Shown: piece by piece, positions 1 through 9,800 of the stretch
Layout of the letters: every line of letters starts with the position of its first letter
Position numbering within the stretch: the first letter of the stretch is position 1
Source: Epiperipatus broadwayi
Lineage: Eukaryota > Onychophora > Udeonychophora > Euonychophora > Peripatidae
Reading direction: 5' to 3'
NCBI GenBank assembly: GCA_028023455.1
Contig: JAQFVV010012416.1
Location: 2,287,767-2,351,766 of the forward strand
DNA length: 64,000 bases
Notes under the pieces: model-generated
What the model was told of the DNA's origin: nothing
Seen by the model: the letters and a program-made list of their open reading frames with translations, nothing else
Database searches by the model: none
Position numbers and translations under genes: made by a program

Positions 1-2048
1 GCTAAACATACCCATAATCTATTTCAATTTACTCTATCATATGTCTTCTCTGTATCTATAAAACTCATTCCTACTCATATCCATAAGTTGTATAACTACA
101 AATAAATTATCTCCTATATGTCTCTCTGACCTAAAACCTCCTTGCATTTCCCCCCACTACATTATTTTCTTCCATTCACTTTGCAACTCTTCCAGCCACC
201 ATATATGAAAAAACTTTATATAAAACTGATGTTGCTGCTATCAGTCTATAATTGTTTAACTTTCTATGATCTTTACCCTTTCCTTTACTCTTGTATTACT
301 CCAACTATCTGGAAAACTCTTTTCTATGCCATCTTATTATTAAAACATCATAACAGCTTCACTTTTGTCCTAAGCCCTAAATTCATTACCATCTCTGCTA
401 CCCATCCATCTAAACCTTCTACCTTTCCACTTTTGCAATTTCTTCCCTGCCTCATTCAGTTCATTTTTTGTAAACCTAATATTCCCATTACTATATGCTT
501 TTATGCTTTCTCTTATTCTGTCTTTCACACCTAACATCTTTTGTACATCCATTACATACCTATTTAATATTTCTCTCTAATTCTTCTCTAGAACTACACT
601 CTATTCCCTCATTATCTAGTAATACTTTTCCCTCATCATCTAGTAATACTATCTCTCTTCCCCATACATTTCCACTTTTAATGTAATTCCATGATTTTTT
701 ACTACCATCTCTTCCATTTTTATTAATATCCTCCAACAATTTACTATTCAATTTCATTTTTTTCTATAATTATCTATTTTAGCCAACTTCTAAGTACTTT
801 TCCCATTTTGCATTAATATTTTTTTCACTTTCTTTATTCTTAATAGCACATTTATATTCTCTGCATGCTTTTTTCCTCTCTTTTATACTTTTACTCTCAT
901 TTTTTATTTTTTTTTATTCTTCTGAATATTCTCACCTAAAACCCTATTTGCCACTTTTTCTATTTCATCACACCAGTCCTTATACTCACCCCAACCAACT
1001 CCTCTATGGTTTCTTCAACTTGTATTTTATACTCTTCCAACTTATTCTTATCATTCACTCTCCATCCACATCTTTCACTATTGTTGATATTTTTATTTCA
1101 ATTCTCCATCACATTATTAATTATTTTTATTACAAAAAAGTTATGATCACTATTACATAATCTCTCTTCATTATCAAACACCTTACTTTTCCATACTTTA
1201 TTCATTCCCTCTTTCTCTACCAATACATAATATATTGTGTAAATTATATTATTTCTAGGTCATGTGTATTGTCCCTCATAAATATTTAATGAATTTCCAA
1301 TGCTCAAATTCACTCTCTGGGAAAATGTCTTCAAAAGCTGTCCATGCTTATTATATACATCATCGATTTCTTCAATATGTCCATTCATATCCCCTATTGC
1401 CATTATTTTCTTGCCCTTTTCTTTAATACTCTGTTTATGCTTAACTAGGCATTAATATCTACTGTTCAACCCCATTATAGTTTGACTATCTCCAGTGGCT
1501 ATATAAACTATAGCCACCATCCATTCTTGTCTTCCCAAGCTTATTTCAAACCACAAATGTTCTTGACTTTTAACAGTATTTAAACATTTTTTTGATATAA
1601 CACCTATACCACCACCCATTTTTTCTCTTTCTTTTCTATTTGTACCCTGCCAATACCTCAAGCTCTTTTATTCAATTGCTTTAATTCCAGTCACTTTTCT
1701 GGTCTCATTCCATCTTACATATTCAAATACCCAATTTTAACAATTTCTTCTTTCCTAACTACTCTTTTATAAATTCTTTTGATTCTTTTTTTCCCATTCT
1801 GTTTGTAAATAACTTGCCTACTATTAATTTTGCACACTCATTCTCTCTCCACATCTACACTTATTAACTACCCTTTGCTTTTTTTTACGTTCCATCCATT
1901 CTTTTTCTTTTTGATAATACTGCAATTTAAAACCCCACCCCCCTTTTATTTCCAAATTATATTTCTTTATAAATCAGACTCCCTAAAACTTCACTCCCTT
2001 GTTTTCCTAAGTGAAATCTGTCTTTACTATATAACTCCCTCTTTCTAA
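1..2048 (-). mobile_element. LINE, 5' part (APE endonuclease and early RT), inverted
   Basis: Decayed APE-type LINE read on the minus strand, with the element's 5' end near 2048 and its coding sequence running off the left edge of the window. In order on minus: an endonuclease start resembling 'KIGYLN' near 1700-1740; 'GGGIGVISKK' near 1590-1625; 'MAIGDMNGHIEEIDD' near 1360-1405, the usual EN 'GDFN' motif; a spacer with 'KKSWNYIKSGNVWG' near 660-700; and RT 'NYRLIAATSVLYKVF' near 205-255 followed by 'FIDTEKTYDRVN' near 30-75, which is RT box A. Stops and frameshifts make it a pseudogene. The catalytic FADD box is missing here but starts the plus-strand segment at 2049. I infer that both are halves of one element. 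The clade is not assigned. Confidence 0.75.
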
Positions 2049-3525
2049 TAAACCAGGTCTTTTTTTGCAGATGATGTCTTTTTTGTGTGCAGAAAAAAGA
2101 AAAAGATATGGAAGTTATGCTGAGGATATGTGCAAGGGTGGATAAAGAGATGAGGAGTAAATTTAGTCAACAAAAATCCAAATATAATGATGGTTAATAC
2201 TGGGAAAAGAGAAGATGAAGAATTTTTATTGAGAGACATAAAGTTAAGTGTGGTAAATAAATATAGTTATTTGCAAATCATCTTAAGTAATCAGAAAAAT
2301 TACTTGGATGAATGGGAGGAAAAAAAGGATAAATGAAGCAAAGAAAAAAAAGGGATTGATGAAGAAATCAACAGTGTTTTCATATAATAAATATGATGTA
2401 GCTTGAATTGTATGGAAGGGAGTTGCAGTAGCAGGGTTAAAATATGGCAATGAAGCATTATGTGTTAGTAAAGAAGGATTAGATTACTTAAGAAAAAGTA
2501 CAAGGAAAAATAGGAAGACATGCATTAGGTGCAGATGTGTGGACAGCAAAGGAGGCAATTCAAAAAGAGATGTGATGGTCAAGTTCTTATATGAGAGATG
2601 CAAAAACAAAATGAAAATGTTCAGTAGATTGCAGTTTATGGATAATAAAAGTATATCGTGCAGATGTGTGGACAGCAAAGGAGGCAATTCAAGAAGAAAT
2701 ATGATGGTCAAGTTCTTATATGAGAGATGCAAAAACAAAATGAAAATGTTCAGTGGATTGCAGTTTATGGATAATAAAAGCATATCCAAAATAGTATTTA
2801 ATTGGGTTACAAGTAAAGGGCAGGCAACAAGATGGGTGAGAAAGGTAACATGGTGTGCAGAAGATTTGGATAAAGAATTTATATCAGTATACTTGTACAA
2901 AAGGTGGGATAATTGTGTTAGAAGGATTGTTAAGTGTTATAGTGGGAAGGAGTGGGATAGAAGAACAGATGCATTAATAAAAAATAGGGAATTGGAGAAT
3001 TAGAGTAGTAGTATGGAGAGTAAAAAGAGTTTAAATATATATAGAAGCAAACAGAATATTGGGTGCAAGTTAATTTGTGATAATAGCAAGGAAAGTAGTT
3101 TATTGTTTAAGGCTCAAATGGGATCATTAGCAACAAGGGAATATACATGTAAATGGACAAATATGGGTGATTTAGTCTGCAAGTTGTGTAAGGAAGCATA
3201 GAAAAGAAGGCATAGAAAATATTAGGCATCTGTTAATTCAATGTAAATGTTTGAAGTTAGGGAAGAATAAAGATAAACAAAATGATTATACAGAAAGTGG
3301 GTTATTGGTTTCTATGCTGGGTTTGGGAAAAGATAAAGGGGGGGGGCAGATATGAAGGCCATTGAGTTGAAGATTATGTTTTGGATATGGGATGGAGCAA
3401 TATTATGGAAAAACTTAGGGTGGGGAATAGAAAAGGAAGGTAAAGTGGCTAATAGGTTTCTCTCGGCATAGTTGTTCAGAGATTCCTGACTCCATATAAG
3501 AAGTCACAGTGCATCACATCACATC
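2049..3525 (+). mobile_element. LINE, 3' part (RT catalytic box to 3' tail)
   Basis: The plus strand opens with 'LFFADDVFFV' (about 2057-2090), the catalytic FADD box of LINE reverse transcriptases. It continues with 'KFSQQKSKY' and thumb or C-terminal sequence ('LKYGNEALCVSKEGLDYLRK', about 2440-2500). Near 3175-3260 a C-x2-C...H-x4-C knuckle can be read across a frameshift ('CKLC', then 'GIENIRHLLIQCKC'), as in the C-terminus of many LINE ORF2 proteins. It ends in a 3' UTR with a CATCACATCACATC tail at about 3512-3525. Several frameshifts and an internal duplication make it defective. It joins head-to-head with the minus-strand 5' half at about 2048. Confidence 0.75.
2531..2788 (+). repeat. 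129-bp in-frame tandem duplication inside the LINE ORF
   Basis: Two head-to-tail copies, 2531-2659 and 2660-2788, differ at only a few bases. Both start GCAGATGTGTGGACAGC. The period of 129 bp is 43 codons, so the frame is kept and the C-terminal region of the RT protein gains a repeated block starting 'CVDSKGGNS'. The duplication may predate insertion, or be a local slippage or unequal-exchange event. Confidence 0.9.
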
Positions 3526-3782
3526 AAAAATGCATTTGGCCAGTTATTGAATATAGAGAATTTATTTACTTCATGAATAAAACTCAAATATTAATACTAG
3601 ATGTTGGATAGATATGAAATATCCTATATTTATTAGTCCAGTGATAACTTTCTAACCTTGAAATCTTGTAAAATAATGACTGCATAGGATCTTCTGACAA
3701 ACTTAAACCATCAATTTTAATAAATGGCAACATGTAACTTTATTTACTACAAAAGAACTTATAACTTTATTTACTTAATTTA

Positions 3783-3966
3783 ATACACTGTATAGGCTTA
3801 CACACACCTGCACTTTTAATGTAATATACGGGATTCAAACTCAGACTTTCACACCTCTCAAAGTCATCTCATATTTATGACCCACCTAATCACACACATG
3901 CTGAAAAGATAAATAATCACCAATATATATTTCATGCTAAACCAGCAATCGTAAGTAGGTCCAGAT
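3783..3966 (-). repeat. Family epsilon copy 1, decayed hammerhead
   Basis: It shares with 5705-6060 and 47222-47525 the string 'actcagactttcacac', the 'aataatcaccaatat' block and 'ttcatgctaaaccagcaatc'. On minus, the hammerhead core position (3949-3955) reads CUUACGA instead of CUGAUGA, while GAAA is kept, so this ribozyme is probably dead. It lies directly against the (ATC)n tail of the RTE LINE. Confidence 0.75.
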
Positions 3967-5345
3967 TACTCATTATCATCATCATCATCATCAACCATTA
4001 TCAATCCACTGCAGGATGAAGGTCTCTCCAAGTTTAATCCATCTTCTCCAATCTTTAGCTTCTTTTATCCACATCACCCCTGCACACTTTCTTATTTTAT
4101 CCATCCATCTCACATGCAGTCTCTTTCTGGGTCTTTTACAATCTCTTGGAATCCGGTTTAAGATTTCAATTGTCCATCTATTATCATCTCCTCTAGCAAT
4201 ATGTCCAGCCCAACTCCACTTCAATCTATTAATTTTTTCCAATGAGGTTAGTAATACCTGTTTGTTCTCTTACCCATAACTTGTGTTTCTGATCTCTTCT
4301 TGTTACTCCCAACATGCATCTCTCCATACTTCTTTGAGTGGTCTGGAGTCTCTGTATTGCTCTTCTATTAAGTGTACAAGTCTCAGATACATAAGTAAGA
4401 ACTGGTAAAACACATTTGTTAAAAACCTTCCTTTTCAAACACATAGGCATATTTCCTTTTAGTATCAAGTTATTTATACCAAAAGCACTCCAACCAAGTT
4501 TAATTCTATGATTAATTTCATCCATTTTGTTTCATCTGTATTAATAATTTGACCAAGGTATTTGTAACTGTTAACTTCTTCTAATTTCATCATAATCAAT
4601 CTTTATTTTCATATTTTGAGCAAATCAATTAAATATTACTTTAGTCTTTTTAACATTTATCTTTAGTCCTACTTTCCTACTTTCATCTGATAACTCCTGC
4701 AACATTTCCTGAAGCTCTGAAGCATTATTTGCAAAAACAACTATATCATCTGCAAAAATCTAAAATCTCCATTTACTTTCACTCCTTTAGTTTCCCATTT
4801 TAATCCACAAAATAAGTTTTGGAGATATGGAGTCACCTTGTCTTACACCTTTCTCAATGTTGACTTTCCCAGTATCATAATGTAATCTAATTGTTGCTAA
4901 TGCATTTTTATAAATATTCTTTAAAATATGACAATATCCTGGATTTATACCTTGATGATCCAATGCTTTAATCACTGAAGAAATGTTTATAGAATCAAAT
5001 GCCTTTTTATAATCTACAAATCCAAAACATAATGGCAACTCATATTTATTTGATCTTTCAATATCTCTCTCAATACCTGGATATGATCTACTGTACTAAA
5101 ACCACTTTTAAATCCAGCTTGTTCCCTTGGTTGGTAAAAATCCAATGTTCTTTGTAGATGAATTGTAATTATCTTGGTAAAAATCTTGTATAAAACTGAT
5201 AAAAGGCTGATAGGTCTGTAATTTCTAATATCTTCTTTATCATCTTTTTAAAATAGTAATATTATTACTGCATTCTTCCAATCATCTGGTACATCTTTAT
5301 CATTTAGACATTTGGTATATAACTTATAACTATCCAGATTACTAT
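3967..5345 (-). mobile_element. RTE-clade LINE, 5'-truncated
   Basis: Non-LTR retrotransposon RT on the minus strand. Reading from about 5340: 'SYKLYTKCLNDKDVPDDWKN', an in-frame stop, then 'RNYRPISLLSVLYKIF', 'QPREQAGFKSGFSTVDHIQ' and 'FVDYKKAFDSIN' (box A, near 5005). Next come 'VRQGDSISPKL' (near 4820), a shortened FADD region with small deletions (4740-4800), 'VLPVLTYVSETCTL' (near 4385), 'RLKWSWAGHIARGDDNRW' (near 4200) and 'ILQWIDNG' before the 3' end. The 3' end is an (ATC)n tail at 3967-3990. The C-terminal 'WAGHIAR...RPRKR...RWMD' pattern and trinucleotide tail are typical of RTE elements. It lacks the endonuclease domain, and stops and deletions make it defective. Four other copies lie in the window. 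Confidence 0.88.
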
Positions 5346-5475
5346 CTTCACATATATATATATATACAATCAGTTCTCAACTTTATATATATAGTATATA
5401 TAACTTATAACTATCCAGATTACTATCTTCACATATATATATATATACAATCAGTTCTCAACTTTATATTAAGAC
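5318..5475. repeat. 81-bp direct duplication at the RTE/epsilon junction
   Basis: The segment from TATAACTTATAACTATCC through the (AT)n run to CAGTTCTCAACTTTATAT occurs twice with an 81-bp offset (starting 5318 and 5399). Each copy spans the break between truncated RTE sequence and family epsilon, so the duplication arose after the two were joined. Confidence 0.85.
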
Positions 5476-5660
5476 AGCAAATCTTCATACTTTAATGGAC
5501 AGGCTTCAAGCTTCTCTAACCCACAACTCTTCAGCCATCCATTTTCATTGAAAATCTGATGATGGAACATTCAAAGCCCACATGAGTGCCAAGGTTATCA
5601 TCCTACCCATGTTGACTGTTAATATTCTGACCCCTTATATATCAGAGAATAAACCATTTA
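5400..5660 (-). repeat. Family epsilon copy 2, partial
   Basis: It shares 'atcttcatactttaatggac' and 'ttcaaagcccacat' with 5935-6075 and with 51500-51660. The hammerhead end of the repeat is missing, cut at the RTE junction. Confidence 0.75.
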
Positions 5661-5867
5661 CATACATATGTGAGGGATGGGCAGACCTTTAATGCATTAT
5701 GATTCAATATATAATTTAATACACTGTACAGGCTTAAACACACCTGCACATATAATGTAATATATACAAGACTCAAACTCAGACTTTCACATGACTCTCA
5801 ACTTTCCAAGCCATCTCATATTGCTGACCCATCACATCACACACATGTTGAAACGATAAATAATCAC

Positions 5868-5913
5868 CAATGTACATATTTCATGCTAAACCAACCCTCA
5901 TCAGTTGGTTCAG
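5868..5913 (-). ncRNA. Hammerhead ribozyme, epsilon copy 3 left arm, damaged
   Basis: Minus strand: CUGAUGA (5898-5904), a wobbly stem II, GAAA (5879-5882), and stem I ACCAA/UUGGU. The nucleotide that should be U16.1 is C, so the conserved A15.1-U16.1 pair is lost. Probably inactive. Confidence 0.6.
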
Positions 5914-6180
5914 ATTATTGTCTCCCACATATATATACAACCAGTTCTCAGCTCAATATTAAGTTAGCCAATCTTCATATTTTAATGGACAGGCTTCAAG
6001 TTACTCCAACCCACAACTCTTCAACTGTCCATTTTATTGAAAATCTGATCATGGAATGTTCAAAGCCCATGTTAAGAGTTGTGGATTGGAGTAGCTTGAA
6101 GCCTGTCCATTAAAGTATGAAGATTGACTATCTTAATATAAAGCTGAGCACTGATTGTAGATATGGGTGGAGATAGTAAT

Positions 6181-6230
6181 TTGGAGCAACTGATGATTGC
6201 TGTTTTAGCATGAAATATGTATATTGGTGA
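6181..6230 (+). ncRNA. Hammerhead ribozyme, epsilon copy 3 right arm
   Basis: CUGAUGA (6190-6196), stem II UGCU/AGCA with an outer U-U mismatch, GAAA (6212-6215), stem III AUAUGUAU (6215-6222, three pairs and a UG loop), and A17 at 6223. Stem I starts CAA/UUG and is then interrupted. The core is intact but stem I is weak. Confidence 0.6.
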
Positions 6231-6340
6231 TTATTTTCTTTTTAACATGTGTGCGATCAGGTGGGTCAGCAATATGAGATGGCTTGGAGAGTTGAGGCTC
6301 ATGTGAACATCTGAGTTTGAACTGTATTTAAAGGAAATAA

Positions 6341-7387
6341 ACAAACAAGTATTTAAGTTTTGAGGAAAATTGAATTATTTGTAAAAATGATGAGAAGTAA
6401 TGTTTGTACAAAATGGCAACCTATAACTCTATTTACTGGAAATAAATGAATATGTATTTATGTTTTTTGGGAGAAATGATGTTGCAACAACTAAACTTTT
6501 AGCAGTATGCATTTATTGCAATAAAAAGAAAAAAGATTGTTTCTTACAATTATTGGTATAAACTGAAGGTTTTTATGTCCTCCAAAATGCAAATGAAAGT
6601 GTAGCTATGATTTCTAAAATTTTGTTCCCCCCCCCTCAGGATAACATGCTACATGCACCAACTTCTCATAGATAGTTATTTCGGTCTATTGTTATTTTTT
6701 GAAAATAGTGGACAACATTGTCTTCAGTAGCAGTCAGTTTCCAAATTTTAATCAATCATTTTGTTGCACAAGTTCCAAAAAATTCAGTCGACAGGAATTA
6801 AAGGTGGATAGCAAATCTTGTGTATACATTATTTTCACCATAACATTCTTTAAATCGTAAAATTAACAGTCAAAGCAACATTTTGACTAACAACTTTCTC
6901 CTGATTGGAATATTATTCAATTTTCTCTTAAAAAAATCAATTAATTTTCTTTTTAGAAGATTGTACAATGTGTTTAATTCGATCTTTATTTACACATTTG
7001 TTGTACTGGCAACTAGTCAAACCAGTAAGTATCATTTATAATTATGACAGTAAGCCAGATTAATAAGTACAGTTTATGAGATCAATATAACATTATGAAT
7101 ATAAGCCAGAATTCAAGGTAACAACTATAAATAGAAGTTTACAAAATATGTAAATATAAACTAAAAAATAAAAAGCTGTCATATATTGGTTAAATTCATG
7201 CTGATATTTATGTCATCATCAGTACTTGAAAATGAGTACAGCCATTTCAACTCCAAAAACATATATAAAAATTAAAAAATAAAATATTAAAATACACAGA
7301 TGAGTTTTGCAATGACTTTACAAAATGAAACTTCAAGCCATTATGACATCCACATATAGAATGTATTTTGTGATATTGCTCTTCGCT
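6341..7387. other. AT-rich stretch, no feature recognised
   Basis: Low-complexity AT-rich DNA with a C run near 6630. I see no coding or repeat signature that matches elsewhere in the window. Confidence 0.5.
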
Positions 7388-7945
7388 GTTTGGTGCAGTT
7401 GGTAGAGCCTATGCCTTAGGATTGGTAGATCCCAGGATCAATTCAAATGCTCATGGTTTAGTGCAATGGGTAGAACCTCCACCTTGGGATTGGGAGATCC
7501 CAGGATCGATTCAAGAGCTTGTGGTTTGGTGCAGTTGGTAGATCATCTGCCTTGAGATTAGGAGATCCCAGGACCAATTCATGTTCTCATGGGTTGGTGC
7601 AGTTGGTAGAGCCTCTGCCTTGGGATTCAGAGATCCCAGGATTGATTCAAGTGCTTGTGGTTTGGTACAGTTGGTAGAGACTCTGCCTCGATCAATTCAA
7701 GTGTAGCACATCCACCTTGGGATTGAGGGATCTCAGGATCAATTCAAGCGCTCATAGTTTGGTGCAGTTGGAAGAGCTACCAACTTGGGATTGGGAAATC
7801 CTAGAATCATTTCTAGCATTCATGGTTTGTCATAGTTGGTATGACATCTGATTTGGAATCTGGAGATCCAGATCAATTCTAGTGCTTACAGCTTTGGTGC
7901 TTGAACTTCTTATGAACTCCTGAGCAATAAAGCCATTAGCATTTT
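7388..7945 (+). repeat. Tandem array of tRNA-like (SINE head) units, about 68 bp each
   Basis: About eight diverged units start at or near 7388, 7455, 7523, 7590, 7659, (truncated) 7690, 7757 and 7824. Each carries GTTTGGTGCAGTTGGTAGAG, close to a pol III A box (TRGYNNARNNGG). It is followed about 35 bases later by GATCCCAGGATCGATTCAA, close to a B box (GGTTCGANTCC). The last unit runs into a tail, 'gaacttcttatgaactcc', that recurs at 40150. I infer a tRNA-derived SINE whose head has been tandemly multiplied. Confidence 0.75.
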
Positions 7946-8159
7946 TAATATCTTTTAGATTTCTTTTGCATCAAACTTTTCCTTCTGAAAGACTTCAATA
8001 CATTGTCTAATTGTAGCTCTCCATTATATTCTATTATCGACAATTTCTTCTCAATCAGACTTTTTTATAGTGTCTTTGAGATAAACTTTACAGTATAAAT
8101 CAAGTCTGCTTCCCCCATAAAACCATACTCCAGATCATTATATTTACAATGGTGGGCGT

Positions 8160-8270
8160 ATTAGTATTGTATCCAACAAGCTGAAGAACCTATTCACTGG
8201 TTTTACAGTCTTGCCATTATATTTTAAAAATTTGCATATAACATATTTAAATGAAATTTTTTAAAGGTCT
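8160..8270 (+). repeat. Repeat eta, copy 1
   Basis: Contains 'caagctgaagaacctattcactggtttt' and 'ttatattttaaaaattt'. A diverged direct copy lies at 9690-9800. Function unknown. Confidence 0.55.
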
Positions 8271-8274
8271 TTAT

Positions 8275-8946
8275 AATTCAGTAAATAGGAGTAGTTGGCT
8301 ATATAAGAAAGATTAATAATATTATAAATAAACTACAGCTTAGCACTGCTTTTGACTAGGCAATTCATATTCCTAGCACTACATAAAGGCAGATTTGCAA
8401 GTGAATGAACATGTATAGTAATTAATATGCAAAGTGATAAATTTGCATATACCATTACATGATAAAGCAACGTGTGAATCCTTTTTTATTTATCCCATGG
8501 GTTTCGTTTGTGATAAACCATACATTTTCTCTTGTGATCATTGTGCTCAGCTCAAACTACTTTGATGTTATATAATTTTTATTAAATTTGATTTTCAGTA
8601 TTTTCTTTATAAGATTGAGACTTGTCATTGATTTATGGTCACATATATTAGATTCACTATGTCATTTTTATATTCACTCTAATATATTGTATATGCATAC
8701 ACTAATAGTTGCTTTTGGCTAGCCATATTAAATTGCTATTAGATATTATAACATTGCAATATAAAAGGCAAAAGGATGATGTTTACATTAAAAAAACTTT
8801 AGGGTTATTTGTTTACTTTGATGTTCATTCAGAAGTTATCTAGCATTATGAATATGATCGGCCCAATCAAAAGCAGTGCTGAGCCATAGTTCATTTATAA
8901 TATTATTAATCTTTCCTATATAGTGAAGTACTCCTATTTATTAAAT
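8275..8946. repeat. Large inverted repeat with about 105-bp arms
   Basis: The left arm (8275-8382; 'gattaataatattataaat', 'gcttagcactgcttttgac') is the reverse complement of the right arm (8842-8946), with moderate divergence. The loop of about 460 bp is AT-rich and shows no coding signal. It could be a fold-back or MITE-like element. Confidence 0.7.
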
Positions 8947-9050
8947 TACAAAATAATAAAGAAGAAAAGTAAAGTTTATAGAATTAATATCTTTATGATA
9001 AGTTGATAAGAGTCCAGATATCACATTCATATAGTGAACTTATTAGTTTC

Positions 9051-9373
9051 ATTACAAAGAAATCAAGTCATAAGTCACATGACCTAATTTAACAAGCTTG
9101 TATTACAAATGTCATATACAGAACTCAAAAATAAGCTCTTAACAAGCTTTTCAGAATATCCCCAGCTTTAGACTGGTTTCTGTTACTGGTATTTTTAATC
9201 TAATGCTTGAATATTCTAGGACCTCACTGAGGAAGCCAGTAGCAGAAACTGGTCTGGTGTTGGGATATTCTGCAAAGCTTGTTAAGAGCTTATTTGCGAG
9301 CTCTATATAGAACATTTCTAATACAAGCTTGTTAAATTAGGTCATGTGACATATGACTTGATTTCTTTGTAAT
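9051..9373. repeat. Family gamma fold-back element
   Basis: A long near-palindrome. 'attacaaagaaatcaagtca' at 9051 is answered by its complement ending near 9373, and 'aatttaacaagcttgtatta' and 'aataagctcttaacaagctt' have matching inverted partners. Arms of about 140 bp surround a short centre (about 9195-9226). The right arm carries a hammerhead-like core at 9227-9254. A solo right half recurs at 9566-9690. Confidence 0.85.
9220..9262 (+). ncRNA. Hammerhead-like motif, gamma family
   Basis: CUGAGGA (9227-9233; position 7 of the hammerhead core may be any base), a weak stem II (GC/GC with loop CAGUA), GAAA (9245-9248), stem III ACUGGU (9248-9253) and C17 at 9254. Stem I begins UCA/UGG, then mismatches. 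The layout matches family beta, but stem II is only two pairs, so activity is doubtful. Confidence 0.5.
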
Positions 9374-9565
9374 TTCATTTTTTGCTATTAAGGTTTTGGT
9401 GATTTATATTGCTAAAGTTATTAATATATGGTGTATTGAATTTGGTTCAGTCCCATATGGTTATTTAAGTTAGATAGCTGGATTGGAAGACATATGGATG
9501 TCTGAAAATTTGAGATTTTCTACTTAATAGTTATCAATTAGATAAAGTACTAGGCTTGTCTTGGC

Positions 9566-9690
9566 ATTCTTAATCTAATGCTTGAATATTCTAGGACCTC
9601 ACTGAGCGAGCCAGTAGCAGAAAGTGGCCTGGGATTGGGTACATTCTGTAAAGCTTGTTAAGAGCTTATTTGCGAGCTCTATATATAATT
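9566..9690 (+). repeat. Family gamma, solo right half
   Basis: A diverged direct copy of 9199-9320, from 'cttaatctaatgcttgaata' to 'cttatttgcgagctctatat'. The core here reads CUGAGCGA...GAAAGU, with an extra base, so the hammerhead is broken. Confidence 0.8.
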
Positions 9691-9800
9691 ATTGGTTTTA
9701 TATTCAGCAACCTGAAGAACACATTGACTGTTTTTTACAATCTTGTGATTATATTTTAAAAATTTTATGTAATATATTTAAATAATTTTTTTAATGTTTT
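9690..9800 (+). repeat. Repeat eta, copy 2
   Basis: A diverged copy of 8160-8270 ('cagcaacctgaagaacacattgactg'), lying directly after the solo gamma half. The adjacent order eta-gamma suggests a composite repeat. Confidence 0.5.

Larger units (their letters stand above)
5705..6340. repeat. Family epsilon copy 3, inverted pair (fold-back)
   Basis: Two epsilon copies face each other around about 6065. 'ggacaggcttcaagttactc' at about 5983 is answered by its reverse complement near 6090, and the outer 'gtgggtcagcaatatgagat' by its complement near 5810-5835. Each arm holds one hammerhead core, at 5898-5904 (minus) and 6190-6196 (plus). RNA from the whole unit would form a long hairpin. Confidence 0.85.

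Noticed and set aside
142-534. 130-codon plus frame as a protein
   Set aside because: It is the opposite strand of the minus-strand LINE RT and linker region.
2484-2900. 138-codon minus frame with an internal repeat
   Set aside because: It is the antisense shadow of the duplicated LINE ORF on plus; the repeat comes from the 129-bp tandem duplication.
5550-5580. Hammerhead at 'aatctgatgatggaac' in epsilon copy 2
   Set aside because: CTGATGA occurs but no GAAA follows at stem II distance, and the family's true ribozyme lies elsewhere in the repeat.
7388-7945. CRISPR array
   Set aside because: The units are contiguous with no unique spacers and carry pol III box-like sequences; the host is an animal.
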